From contig OZ017804.1 of the NCBI GenBank assembly GCA_963969395.1, positions 5,828,001-5,892,000 of the forward strand: a DNA stretch of 64,000 nucleotides. Direction: 5' to 3'. This document shows positions 12,299-23,188 of this stretch, piece by piece; positions within the stretch are counted from its first letter, which is position 1; every line of letters starts with the position of its first letter. The notes under the pieces were generated by a model that searched no databases, was not told the origin of the DNA, and was given only the letters and a program-made list of their open reading frames with translations. Source of the DNA: Pseudoscleropodium purum. Lineage: Eukaryota > Streptophyta > Bryopsida > Hypnales > Brachytheciaceae. Both the position numbers and the translations under genes were made by a program.

Positions 12299-12602
12299 CA
12301 TGGTTGTCATAGTGGACGAACGTCCGGTTCGCCCGTCCGTTAGAGGTCCCGCCCATCTGATACAGTCAACACATAGTTGACTTTCTGATAACGAAAAAAT
12401 AGGCCACATGGATGCCATGTGGATTAAGGAACATGCTGGGCATGGACGAGATCGTCAGGGCATCTACCGAGGTGACGTGTCATTCTGCAAAATTGCACAA
12501 GTTACAAAATTAAAGCTGTCCGGACCGTCCGTCCGTCTGGTCTGGTTTGCCTGTCCGTCCGTCCTGTCCAATGACCCTAACTCGCCTATTATGACAACCA
12601 TG
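12299..12602 (+). mobile_element. hAT-type MITE, family A, copy 1
   Basis: Terminal inverted repeats are CATGGTTGTCATA and TATGACAACCATG. It is flanked by a perfect 8-bp target duplication TATTTGAT (12291-12298 and 12603-12610). The 304-bp interior is rich in CGTCCG/CCGTCC and carries the block ataggccacatggatgccat. An 8-bp duplication with short CA...TG ends is typical of hAT superfamily insertions. No transposase is encoded. Confidence 0.85.
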
Positions 12603-12610
12603 TATTTGAT

Positions 12611-13369
12611 TATTGTTTAAGTACTTATGTTAGTTACTTGTATGCAACAAATAGTTAAGACATTTATTCTTTAATATAATTGATATCCAATAGATAAATG
12701 ATGAATATTATCAAAAACTTAATACAATTATGGAAATAATATAGAATGGATGAAGAACATCAAAATATATAGTAAAAAGAAAATTTTATGTGATCAACAT
12801 TCAACAATGATGTAGCTAGAGTGCTCTTGTCTATATTTTTAAGTAGTTTGTTTAGGGTTTAAAATGATGCATGTCAAGATGAAAAAAATGAAAAAAACTT
12901 GTACGAATGAAAATAGGAATCTTATTGTACCACATATATATAACTCTTAAATATATAACATATATATAACTTTTAAAATTGCACACAAAGCTTTATATCA
13001 AGATTTTCTTTTGCTACCCAAATCATCTTATATTAATTATATGGTATACAAAAATTGCACTAATGTGTGCAAGATTTCAAACTCATTTGTTAAGTCAAAT
13101 AGTTGAAGAATTGCAATTTTAATGGGAATTGCACATATGTTCTCCTTAAAACAATGAAGATGAAAACCTAACAAAAAATAAAGAATCCTCTAAATAATTT
13201 GAATATGACTTATTAGTCTCAAATAAACTTGTATCAAAACTGCCATTTTTACAGCATTCCAATGAATATAAAAAATTCTTTCTCTTTTTCCTTGGAAGTT
13301 TAGGTCTAAGAACTAGTACTGCAATATTATGAGAAAAACTTGCTTCACAAAAACTTGCTGAGAAGAACT
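12611..13369. other. AT-rich spacer, nothing recognised
   Basis: No gene-like content is visible up to the start of the GC-richer copy A segment near 13370. Confidence 0.6.
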
Positions 13370-14800
13370 TGCTTGAGAAACGTGTTAGGGCGGCGCTTGT
13401 CATGTCGCCTTCAACTACGGGCAGCTCAACTACGGGCAGCAGCTGAGCTTGCACCGATGTCTTTCAAGTCTGCAATTAACCAGAGTACGTTTTACGCCAC
13501 CCACCTCCATACCCGTCTTGCATTGCGAAGTGCTGGCACATGCATTGCTGCTGAAACTAAGCAAGCATTCGTTAATCTTTCTTCAACTCTCCCTTCAGTT
13601 CTCGTCTGCCTGTCGAGCATACTCAACTGCTGTCTCCGCTAGCTTTGATCTGACCTCAGAGCTCGCAGCTAGCTCGGCCAAGAAGGGATCGGAGCTCGAG
13701 TGGTAAGTTGCCAGGTATCAACTCCTCCCCAACTTCTCTTGCGCTCTCTTGTGGAGTTATTGCAAGCGGGTTGTTCTTCAGGCTTTTGCAACGAGATCGA
13801 GGGACAGTAAAATAATATAGAATTGGACCTTTTTTGGGTGTGTGTGGTTGGAATAGATTTCTGCCCGAGAGTTGTGAAGGTGTGCATGTCTGGGTGGAGG
13901 GAAGTTGCACAAGGTCGTGAGTAAGTGCTTTAGAACGCCCCTGTTGTTGACAAGATTTTCTTTTGGTTTAAGCAGAGACGCACTTGATCTGTATGCTGGT
14001 CGGTTTCTTTAACTTGCAGTCAATCGACTAAAGCTAGCATTTTCAGAGCTTTCATTTGTGTCACGTGGAAATGCACAGAGAGCCATTTCATGTGGCATTT
14101 TGTTTTGTGTTTGTCATCTGTAGCGGGTCCTGAAGTGCTACTTCAGTCCTTTCCATCATTCTTCGTTAGTCATCTCGAGTGCTGAAACCTCCAAGTTGTT
14201 ATATCTTGTCTCCCCGTTTCAGCAGTAAGTTGATGTTTATGCCGAACGATCCCTGAACTTGCAGTTCACAGAATAGAGCACTTTCAGAGCTTAATTCGTG
14301 TTGTGGAGAAATGCACAGAGCGTGACATTCCGTGTTACACTCCCGGTAATTAGGGGTTCTTCGATCATTTGGAGTCCAGAGATTCTATTCGAGTCCCTCC
14401 AGAATTGTGCGGTGTAGACAAGGTTGCAACTGAAGTCAGTGGTTAACTTTCATCCCTTTTGTTATGGTTATGTCTCCCTGCTGGCATGGTCTGCTTCGAG
14501 CAGTCAATTTGATTTCTGTGATGATTTCTTCAGCTTGCATTGAGCTTGCATTCACGTAAGTTAGTTAATGCAGCAGAGGAATAGAGCACTTCCGGAGTTT
14601 CGAGTGCGTGGCTTTGAAATGGGTTGATCGGTGAGAGTCCGTGGAAAGGAACTAATTACTGGTCACTGATGACTGTTTTTGGTGCTGAATTGGAAGGTTG
14701 GAGGGAACGTGTCGGCAATCTAGCAATTGTTTTGTTTCCATCGAGCAGCTGCGAAGAGCGAGAAGGTGTTGCAAGACTGCTTGCAGCTCCAGCAGTGAAG
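13370..14800 (+). other. Copy A: upstream exon-like leader and promoter region
   Basis: A GC-moderate region matching copy B (24.75-26.19 kb) in reverse complement. A possible exon ends at 13703 with ...GSELEW followed by the donor gtaagtt; the matching sequence is present in B near 25770. The single segment at 13862-13912 (pieces gagagttgtgaaggtgtgca and tgtctgggtggagg) is the one that was duplicated in inverted form in copy B. A direct repeat caactacgggcagct lies at 13423-13441. Coding potential is uncertain; it may be leader, introns or promoter. Confidence 0.4.
13985..14620 (+). repeat. Three diverged units of about 255 bp in the copy A leader
   Basis: Blocks near 14005-14100, 14250-14340 and 14520-14620 share the order cttgcagt, agcactttcagagctt and aaatgcacagag (the third is more diverged: cttgcattg, gagcacttccggagtt). 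Copy B contains corresponding complements near 25400, 25200 and 24940, so the array predates the duplication of the family. Confidence 0.5.
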
Positions 14801-15366
14801 ATGGCATCATCAGCATCGGCCCAGCAACCCACCCAGCACGGAAATGCCCTGAAAGAGTTCGACACGAGAATGTCGAACATGGAGTCTCAACTGGACATGA
14901 CGGACACCATTTTCTTCGTTAAGCACATTTCAAAGTGCATGGCCACGGAGCTGGTGCCAGGGCAATTCGCGTATTCACTGGTATGTTTGCAAGCAGATGA
15001 GCATTTCTTTACTTTCAGGAGAACGTTTGTTTTGAAGCTTTGTTAAACATTCTATTTCTTGCAATGCATGTTATGAATAATGCAGGACTAGAAGGTACAG
15101 GTCTTGATGATCAAATGGTAAAGTGGTTCGCAAATGCTGGACTGTTGGATAGGAATCTCCACCTCATGGGGAGTTTTCCTAGCCTTAAAGGCTTTGTTAA
15201 GTATGTTTCCGTTACTGCATCTGTTATTTTGTTTAATCTTGCCGCTCCATTCCTCATACCTAGGTGATGGAGCGGGAACCAATTCAGCTATGTGAAACAG
15301 GCCGGAGTTCAACATGTCCTGAGAAATTTTAACTTGAAAACTGGTTTTGAAAACGTTTTGAAGTAA
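14801..15366 (+). pseudogene. Copy A: three-exon gene of unknown family, probably broken
   Basis: Exon 1 is 14801-14980, starting MASSASAQQPTQHG and ending LVPGQFAYSL at a gtatgt donor. Exon 2 is 15086-15200 and contains DDQMVKWFANAGLLDRNLHL, then GSFPSLKGFV, ending at gtatgt. Exon 3 is 15288-15366 and reads YVKQAGVQHVLRNFNLKTGF, ending in TAA. The exon 2 to exon 3 phase fits, but joining exon 1 to exon 2 at the visible sites gives an immediate TAG; one extra G at the acceptor would restore the frame, so a 1-bp loss is likely. Copy B (24.0-24.5 kb, minus) has the same exons with other damage. Exon 1 is predicted to be soluble, without a signal peptide or membrane segment. I do not recognise the family. 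It could still be expressed if an unseen splice site is used. Confidence 0.5.
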
Positions 15367-15573
15367 TTTGGTTTTTGTTTACCCATGCTTGATTCTTACA
15401 TTTACCTCCTCCTTTATTAATTAAAGGAATTAACAAAGACTTGTTAACTAGATAGTTTTTGTAAAACCATTGGGAACTTCTTACTATTCTCATACAATGC
15501 TAAATCTTATCTTGTGCTTTTACTCCTACATGGATGATCAAGTTGATTAACCAAAGATGGATTGTTTGCATAG

Positions 15574-16383
15574 GAGTTTCCAAGTAGCTTCATCACTAAG
15601 CATGGCAAGAAGTTCAATGAAGATGTCACTTTTGTGACAACAAATAGCCACCAAACTTGGCCCATCAAGCTCACAGTAAAGACTTTCCCAGGGCCAAGAG
15701 TTCGAGTGTTTGCATATGGGCTTGGTGGATGGAAAGACTTTGTGATGGACAACCACATCAAAGTTGGTGACATACTCATCTTCAAATTATTGAGATGGTC
15801 ATACTTTGAAGTGGTCATTGGTAGGTCACCTGGAAACCAAGACACAATACATAAAGACACCGCAAACCAAGCATCACTTCAAGACAATTCTTCCAACAAC
15901 TTACCATTGTTGCCTAAGTTTAGGGTGACCATATGTCGTCCATTTAAACCAAAGCACCCAGAGAATCATTTTTACTTGGAGAACGATTTAAGAATGGTAA
16001 GTCACTTTCCACTTTTACATGTCTTAATGAATCTTCATTTGTAATGATGTCCATTATTATACACTTCTTGATACTATTTTGGTCCTAATTCTAAAAAACA
16101 TTGTTTTTCTTGATGATAGGTTGTTCCTTCACACTTCTGGGAGCTTCACAACCGCATGCTTCAAAGTGATGAGTTGCAATTGAAAGGTCCCACCAAGACT
16201 ACTCAAATAGTGAAGGTAGAGAAGAGCTTTAATGAAGAGGTGCCAAAGGTTTGTCTCGGGCACTCTGGTTGGAAGGCTTTCCTTCTTGCCAACAACCTTG
16301 CAGTTGGTGATGTTCTAGAATTTTCCCTTGTTACCAACTCAAGCTTTATAGTTGATGTGGTAGAGCACATTGAGAGTGACTAA
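15574..16383 (+). CDS. Two-B3-domain (REM-like) transcription factor, 5' end not found
   Basis: Two exons are supported: 15574-15996 (141 codons, donor ATG|gtaagt) and 16120-16383 (87 codons plus TAA, acceptor gatag). Joined in phase 0 they give 228 residues. The first B3 domain runs over roughly residues 1-85: FPSSFITKHGKKF, then a TWPIKL strand, GLGGWKDFVMDNHIKVGD, and a final FEVVI strand. A linker of about 35 residues follows. The second B3 begins with FRVTI and includes VVPSHFWELH, HSGWKAFLLANNLAVGDVLEF and FIVDVVE. B3 domains bind DNA in the nucleus, and REM-type proteins usually carry several. The exon opens in frame at an acceptor (tttgcatag) with no start codon in reach, so an upstream exon is missing or unrecognised between 15367 and 15573. 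Both domains are free of stops. It lies just downstream of copy A, between the inverted copies. Confidence 0.75.
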
Positions 16384-17094
16384 ATGACTTGAGTTTGCAT
16401 TTTGGAAGGTAGTGGTATGGCCATGGTTGTTGCAAATGTAATGTATTCTACATACATTTATAGGTCTATATGAGTTTCTTAGTGTTAGTCAAAGGACTTA
16501 TTGTATTGCCTCTTGCTATTTGAATTTTCACATTTTTCCTTTTTCTTTGGAACCATTCTTTTCCACTCTCCATTCTCCTTCTTTATGGCAATGTTTGGTG
16601 AGTTTCAAGCTTTAAAATCCAAAAAGAATTGAGAACATGTTTGATTTTCTATTTTATGCATGTTATAGTCTTTCACTGGTACCTAATATAGCTATTTTAA
16701 TGTTTACAATAAAATATTGAATGGGAACTTCTACATTAGTAGTGGCACAAGGCAATTTGGATCTAGTGAACAATAGATTTAGGTTTTGATGATGAGATCT
16801 TTTAGTTTAATTGTAGAGCCAACCAGAGTTAAGGAATACAGAACTACTTTAAGAAATATATTACATACATTATAAGTATGCAAATATATCACTATTTCAT
16901 TCATTAATTGGTAGATCTAGTAAAGTAAACCTCTGAATGCTTACTTTATAATAGACAAATCACCACTTGAAGTTGTGAACAGTTTTTGATAGGATCAATT
17001 GGATACTATAGGACCACTTGATCTTAATGAAAGAGTTTTCTATGAAATGGAACGTTGCAAAATTCTTAGCTGCTCCTTGAGCAATGCATCCTGA
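16384..17094. other. Spacer between the B3 gene and the AP-5-like exons
   Basis: AT-rich; it probably includes the B3 gene's 3' untranslated region. No further gene is seen until the composition rises near 17040. Confidence 0.5.
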
Positions 17095-17249
17095 ATGCTT
17101 ATATTTTGCTGCGTCCTAGATGTCCCTCCAAGACCCTTGGGTTTAGAATTAAAAATGAAGATATCTTGCAATTGTAGGGCTTCACGTACATTGAGGACAT
17201 TTCCTGACGAAATTCGGTCTGACCAAAAAATTGTTGGCTCTGGAACCAA
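17040..17249 (-). other. Unresolved coding-like block upstream of AP-5-like exons
   Basis: Balanced composition and open on both strands. The minus frame ends QNISIQDALLKEQLRILQ..., and the plus frame contains PPRPLGLELKMKISCNCRAS. The word around gcaatgcatcctgaatgct recurs in diverged form at 18705-18725 (caatgcatcttgaatattc). It could be an earlier exon of the plus-strand gene that follows or an unrelated fragment; I cannot decide. Confidence 0.25.
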
Positions 17250-17413
17250 CGAGCATCACAAGAGAACAACGTGCATTAGCAAAAATGTAAATCCCTGGTT
17301 CCGATTGGATGCAGCGTATCCTCAACTGAATGCGCTTATGATCACTAATTTGAATTCCTGAAGACAGGAAAACAAGTTGAGTGATTGTGTAACTGTTTCT
17401 TCTTCGTAGACAG

Positions 17414-18956
17414 AGCTTGCACTCCAACTATGTTGGGCAGTAGGTGAACATGGAGGAGGCGGCCTTTCTTACAAAGATACTGCTCGAGAGCTTTTTGAGA
17501 CCCTTGAGCTACTTCTTTACGAGAACCTCGCTTCAAGGTTCTTATCTTTGAAACACTCTATGCCAGTGTCGTGCGATGGCTTTACAGTCGTAGAACTGGT
17601 TGGCGATGAGTCATCACCATGAGTTTGTCACTCAGTCTAAAACTTCTCGTTTCATGCCAACTAGGAGCCCCTTTCAGCATCTGGTACAAACTGTGTACAT
17701 GCAATTCGTTGATGCTGCGTAGGGATCTTGTTGATGTTGCGTAGGGATCTTGTTGCATGTTGTGAAAAAATGATCTATCTCATCGTTCTATTTGTGACGT
17801 TCAAGTGCTCAGATCTCTGAACACCAGGACTGGTGTAGATATGAGATTTCAATTGGAAACTCTGCCAATTTCAGTGAAATATGGGATTTTAACACATATG
17901 AGGTTATGCTAGTTGTGCATGATCTGTCAGTATTGGATTGATGAGATAGCGTGATGGCCTGGTTTCCACAGTCGCATGAAGGGGAACTCCAAACGAAAGG
18001 ACGAAGATAACATGCGAGAAGCTCTTTCCCAATCCCGCTTGCTGTGTTCCGTCGTTACCGCCATTGCTAAACTGGCGACATGTCATAGAGAGCTTTCTCC
18101 CAGAGCTTGTGTTTGCCTTTCTAAGGTATGGTGTGAGGTTCATATGTCTTTCACATCATTTCCAATTCCATCTTATTCGCCTGTTGTGTTGTAGATAGCT
18201 TTGTAGTAATCATACCTTCTAATATCCCTTGAATGGTCTTTTGCCTTCCAAGCTGATGAATTTGCTTTTTGAAGGTTGCTCGGTCTCAGCAAGTGTTGGA
18301 TAGATCTGTATGGAGACGCGCTCATGACTTTTTAGGGCTGATGCACGAGCCAGCAATGTGCTCCTCTGTACTGGGGCCACCGGCTGGTTACCCAAATCGC
18401 CCTGGCAGTGTGCAATGGAGTGAAGGTGGCACCAAGGCGGTCGCTTCAATATCCTTCTACGTTCTCGGGGATAAAGGTCATGCCGGTTGCTTTCATCTAC
18501 CATTGTGCTTACCATGGATTAGATATACTTTGATAATCGGGAGGCTAGAAGGTCATTTGACTAACCCTCATCTTTCCCTGCACTCCCTGAGAACCATAGA
18601 TCTCCAAGATTGATGATCCTGTTTAGTTTAAAGGATCGGGTTCTGTCCGATAATAACTGTTCAGGCCTCCCAGAACTCAGTTCTTCGGTTCACAATGTCA
18701 ACTCCTTTCAATGCATCTTGAATATTCAGATCTGTCGTGTGGGTTAAATATATAACCTTCGATCGTCTGACCAGCCAACGAGACAGACACGGTTTTACCT
18801 TGAAACTCAGGCCTGGCGTTATTGGCATTCTTGAAGACGCTGTGGTCACTTTCATACCTTGAAGCCCTCGCGTTTTTAACATGTTTGATAGTTGCCTCTT
18901 TTGCAGGTTCTCCATTTCATGACTTCACACTCTCGGACGTTATCGGAAAGGCTTAA
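17414..18956 (+). pseudogene. AP-5 complex beta-like exons (C-terminal part), truncated
   Basis: Four exons join with matching phases: 17414-17537, 17972-18125, 18275-18476 and 18907-18956. The first reads LQLCWAVGEHGGGG and ARELFETLELLLYENLAS; the second QSRLLCSVVTAIAKLATCHR; the third VARSQQVLDRSVWRRAHDFL and WSEGGTKAVASISFYVLGDK; the last SPFHDFTLSDVIGKA, then TAA. From memory this order (GEHGGGG, ELLLYENL, ARVCL-KVARS, VWRRA-DYLGLM, SEGGTK, FYLGE-FHDF-SDIL) resembles the plant AP-5 beta subunit, a vesicle-coat adaptor component at late endosomes. The family protein is around a thousand residues; here only about 177 residues are visible and the N-terminal part is absent, so this is probably a fragment or decayed copy, although the visible exons contain no stops. 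Donor 3 (aaag|gtcatg) is weak. The exons are well supported; the family name less so. Confidence 0.55.
17709..17752. repeat. 22-bp tandem duplication
   Basis: Two adjacent copies of a 22-bp unit (ttgatgctgcgtagggatct, then tg) with one difference. It lies in an intron of the AP-5-like exons. Confidence 0.7.
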
Positions 18957-20398
18957 GAAACAAGCTTGACGTTCTCGAAGACAGTGTGTAGCAGTGGCCA
19001 AACCATCGATCTTTGAAGTCGATACTGTGAAAGCTCACAGTCGTTTGCACAAGCACAGCATATTGTGGGATCGAGGCTGTTTGGATTGTGGAGAGGTTCC
19101 TTTCATGTAAGATGATAATTGTGTACTGTCTGGGAGAAAAAACATTCTGGTGGCATGTAGATAGGCTTCGTTTCGTGAAACATTGTTGGAACCCTGAATC
19201 AGGGAGCTCGTTCTCACTGTGATCAAACATGTGAATTTTTCATTAAGCATTTGAGCATGATTCCTATTATTAAATTATTAAATTATCTTTGTTTTTGTCA
19301 TTTTTTTGTTGGGAGCCAAAAGAGGATTCCTTACATTAGTAGCATGAATTTTTCTTACACCATAGTAACAAATTATGGCTTTCAAAGTACCAAAGAAATA
19401 AAAATAGATGTACCCCAAATTGATCTGAGCTTTCTTGAACAGAGGCCATACAAGTAAGGTGAGAATCCTTAGGGGCTATTTTTTTAATTGTTTACAATTA
19501 TTTAGGTGAAAGTAGTATATGTAAAGAAAGAGAAATCTAAACATTGACCACATGATTGTTAATTTACATTGTTAGATTAATCTAACCTCCAATTCTTAAA
19601 GACTTTGACTATACAAATTTTGAGATATATTCAATCCAAGTTCAGTTTTTGAAAAGAAAACTATTTTTTTCTTAGGTAATATGATTATAGGGGCCATATT
19701 TCAAATTTTCACTTAAGAAGTGTTTGCCATTTTTGATGAAATACAATTATGAATAGGTAAGAATATGCATGCCATTTTTCAAAAGAATTGGAGTGATGGA
19801 AGATTGTTTTTCAAGAGCCTTGCAATTAAGTGAGGTATGGTGCAAAAACAAAAAGTTGTGCCTATTCACTATATGCTCCAACCAATTAGCCCCTTGTCCA
19901 CTTGCACATCCATGGAATTTTTAACTAGGATTGGTATCAATTTGATTGGCTAGGTTTCTTTTAAGATTTCTCTCTCAAGATAATTTAGAGTGAGCATTTT
20001 CTGGAGTGTTTGACTTTGAAAAACCACACAAGGCAAAGTTTTTGTCCAAAACAAAAGTTTATTTTTGGTTATGGAAAGGCAACAACCACTAAAAAAATAC
20101 ATTTTGACTTCCTCGATCTCCAAAAAAACATTAAAAAAAAATTTCAAAAAAGTATTTTTTGGAGATTGAGGAAGTCCTTGAAGTTGGGCAACAACCATAA
20201 ATGGTTGATTAGGCACTTAGGGGTTCATCAATTCTAGCTTTTATTTCAATATGAAATTGAATATTTTATTGCAATTTCAACTTTGATATTATTATCATGG
20301 TCTGTACATTTTCTCTTTCTAGAAATGAAATAGAAAATTTGTTTACATTGTAATTTTCTTTCTATGATATTCACTTATGGTGAAATTTTCAGATTTTA
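18957..20398. other. Spacer; end of GC-richer block then AT-rich
   Basis: 18957-19260 has balanced composition and may be the downstream remains of the AP-5-like gene; no open exon was identified. After 19260 it is AT-rich, with one hairpin, listed separately. Confidence 0.45.
20106..20176. repeat. Short hairpin, 22-nt arms
   Basis: Left arm gacttcctcgatctcc plus six A (20106-20127) pairs with its complement at 20155-20176, with a single G-U position. The loop is about 27 nt and A-rich. It could be a foldback remnant or a small-RNA hairpin; the context is AT-rich and non-coding. Confidence 0.6.
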
Positions 20399-20686
20399 CA
20401 TGGTTGTCATAATAGGCGAGTTAGGGTCATCGGACTGGACGGACGGACGGTTCGGACAGCTTTAATTTTGTAACTTGTGCAATTTTGCGGAATGACACGT
20501 CACCTCGGAATGCGAAATCCAGGGCGCAGATGATCTCATTCGCGCTCAGCATGTTCCTTAATCCACATGGCATCCACGTGGCCTATTTTTCCGTTATCAA
20601 AAAGTCAACTATGTGTTGACTGTATCGGACGGGCGGGACCTCGAATGAATGGGCGAATCGGACGTTCGTCCACTATGACAACCATG
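20399..20686 (-). mobile_element. hAT-type MITE, family A, copy 2
   Basis: Same ends as 12299-12602 (CATGGTTGTCATA / TATGACAACCATG), in opposite orientation. The flanking 8-bp duplication is AGATTTTA (20391-20398 and 20687-20694). The interior shares the tcacctcgg and tccacatggcatccacgtgg blocks. Confidence 0.85.
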
Positions 20687-20714
20687 AGATTTTAGAAGCA
20701 TATTGTGTATTTGG

Positions 20715-21039
20715 CAGGGTTGACAAATCAATACGTCTGCCCCAAAATAGTGTCCGTAACCCGGACGTCCGTCCTCACGGACACCAGCGGACGCAGCGGC
20801 CCTCCCATTGTCGGAAAGCGGACGGGCAGGGCAAGGCGGGGCAGACGGACGCCCAGATCATGCTGACCACATTAGTCTGCGTGTCGATCGGACGGCCGTA
20901 ACCGGGCGGACGGGTATCGGGGCGGATGGGGCGGTCCCGGCGGACGTAGCGTCCGCCAGGACCGCGAATGTCAGCGGACGCTGCGGACACAGCGTCCGCG
21001 TCCGGACGTCTTGGATGTCTGACCGTCCTGTCAACCCTG
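20715..21039. mobile_element. hAT-type MITE with a CpG-rich interior
   Basis: Termini are CAGGGTTGACA and TGTCAACCCTG, with a perfect 8-bp duplication GTATTTGG (20707-20714 and 21040-21047). The 325-bp interior is dense in GGACG/CGTCC words, far richer in CpG than the flanks. It lies only 20 bp from the previous element's duplication. The two overlapping frames inside (20775-21050 minus, 20808-21098 plus) are products of the repeat and are not genes. Confidence 0.85.
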
Positions 21040-21047
21040 GTATTTGG

Positions 21048-21905
21048 CATGAAATTTTTTCATTTTTTCTTCCAAAATTTGCAATAATCTCAAAATAGTC
21101 ACAAGAAATCTAAAATATTTGTGGAATATATAAGACATGACTATGATTTCATCTAAATTGAAAAATAATAAAATAATAAAAATCATTCATATGTAGAAGT
21201 AAAATAAAGTATATAGTGCAAAGGAATTTGAAGTTTGTCCACATGGTCATAGGCTTTGTCTTTAAGCCTAAATCTCTCTACCATTCACCAAGTGAAATAG
21301 TGAATGATGAATACTATGAAAACTACATTTTGTATTATCAATGTTCATTGATGAAGCTTTTAGAAAAATTGTACTCCCTCTCTTTATAAATAATAATTAT
21401 TGATTACTTACTTTGTAATTATTTGTTGATCAAATTACAAGTTGGAACAATAGTTTAAGTTTACAATATGCACATTGGTCAATTAATGGCAAATTTTACA
21501 ATTTTTTAGGAAATACTTTTAAAGAAAGGTTTGGTATGCAATTACAAGTTTATAATAAACATGAAAAATTTGACTCCAAACTTGAATTCTTTGCAAATAG
21601 CAACAATGTCTAGCTTTATTTTGAGTAGATAGTGAGAGAACATATTATCAAACACTAGATTTTTTATTTTTTATCCCCCAACTAGAACCTATTTCCTTTT
21701 GTATTTCCAACCCCAACCCCAAACCAAACCAAAATCAAACCTCAACCTAGTCCAAACCCATCCACTCACCCTATTTGTAATTCTAGAATGAAAATAGAAC
21801 TTGCAATTAATATAGGATTTCTATTCTTGTGTATTTATATTCGTATTGTATATTAGTGTATGCCCTTTGTATTTGTATTCACATCCCATATTTATACCCA
21901 CATTC
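21048..21905. other. AT-rich spacer
   Basis: No gene recognised. A C/A-rich tract (aacccaaaccaaacc-type) lies at about 21705-21770 and a degenerate tattcgtattgta-type stretch at 21835-21905. Confidence 0.6.
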
Positions 21906-22631
21906 ATATGGATGAATGCCCAAGAAACACCTTCCATTATCGTTGCATTCACCTAGTACTAGCTAGTATTAGTGACTTTTCGGATTAAGAAATTGAAAAA
22001 ATATATGGAAAATTAGCATAATACTTTAAATATTATATCACCAAAATTTCAGATCTCAAAAAAGTTTGGATCAAAATAGAGAAACAAAGTTTTTGAAGAA
22101 AATAGATACTTTGACATTTTAATTTGTAAAAAATAAGGAAAATAATTTTTAAAGAAACTATAAATTGTAAATTTGATAAGACTTCATAATGAATAGATTT
22201 TACTAAATAAATGATCTTAAAACCATTTTCAATATTTAGAATTGCGCTCGCAAGGGAGCCATATTTGCATGAATGTAGAAGATATAAAATAATGTTTTTT
22301 TTTAATTCTTTTTGGTGGGCACATGTTTCTCTAATGTAGAAATAGAGTACAAAAATTTCACTTCTAGATCACTAATTTTGGATAGTCCCTAGTACTAAAA
22401 ACCCCTAAACCACAATGTATGACAAATTAGCTCAATCAAATATTAAATATAAAATAATTTTTGAATTTTTTTGAAAAGTAAATTCTCTAATTATTGTCTA
22501 AACACTGATCTTCACAAAATAAATTCAAGTACATTGGCCTAAATCTACAAAAGATATGGCCAATTACAACTTAGAAATTGCAAGTGTGACACAAAATAGT
22601 ACTAGTGTTTCTTGCATTCATCCATATTTGT
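21906..22631. mobile_element. TIR element, family C, copy 2 (about 726 bp)
   Basis: The left end ATATGGATGAATGCCCAAGA and the right end TTCTTGCATTCATCCATAT are inverted copies with a 2-nt gap. The interior resembles 3449-4154 (gtattagtgacttttcgg; gaaaatagatacttt). Non-coding. Confidence 0.5.
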
Positions 22632-23188
22632 ATCCCATATTTGTATTCATACCCTCTATCCATATTTCAAATTGACAACTTGGAGATTTTTTCTATGAGC
22701 AAATTAATCGTATGTGTTTTGTGAAAATTGAAGGTAGTGGGGATTAATCAAAAATATGCTCTTTACATCTTTTTATTGGATAGTAATTCTTTGCTAGTGT
22801 GCATCTAATTAAAAGTCATTATTAAAATTCTTGCATTAGTGGCTTTAAATTGGCTCTTTTTTGCCACATTTTCAAAAGTGGTTTGCTTAGAGATTATAGA
22901 ATTGAAATGCCAATTTGGGATTTTGAGTGTTCTAGCTAGTTGGTAAGTAAGTAATTTGGGTCTTGAAAACAACATAAATTTCTTTTCGGCTAATGAAAAT
23001 TTGAACCTTAACCATTTTCATTCCACAATTACTATAAAATCCAAATTTTTTTTTGTCTGCATCCAAGCTATTATGTGCCAATGGCCATGTAGATGTTCCC
23101 ATTTGCTTCCAATTGCACACATCCAAATAGCTACATTAATTATAAATGAAAGATCTTGAAAATGAAAAATAACACAAATACTTTAAAC
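22632..23188. other. AT-rich spacer, nothing recognised
   Basis: Overlapping frames on both strands (22932-23126 minus, 22956-23159 plus) have no recognisable content. Confidence 0.55.

Noticed and set aside
14624..15046. 140-residue continuous frame as a single-exon gene
   Set aside because: The last 22 residues read through a gtatgt donor into intron-like sequence; comparison with copy B supports an exon end at 14980.
20775..21098. Arg/Asp-rich frames on both strands
   Set aside because: They lie within the CpG-rich MITE at 20715-21039 and reflect GGACG repeats.
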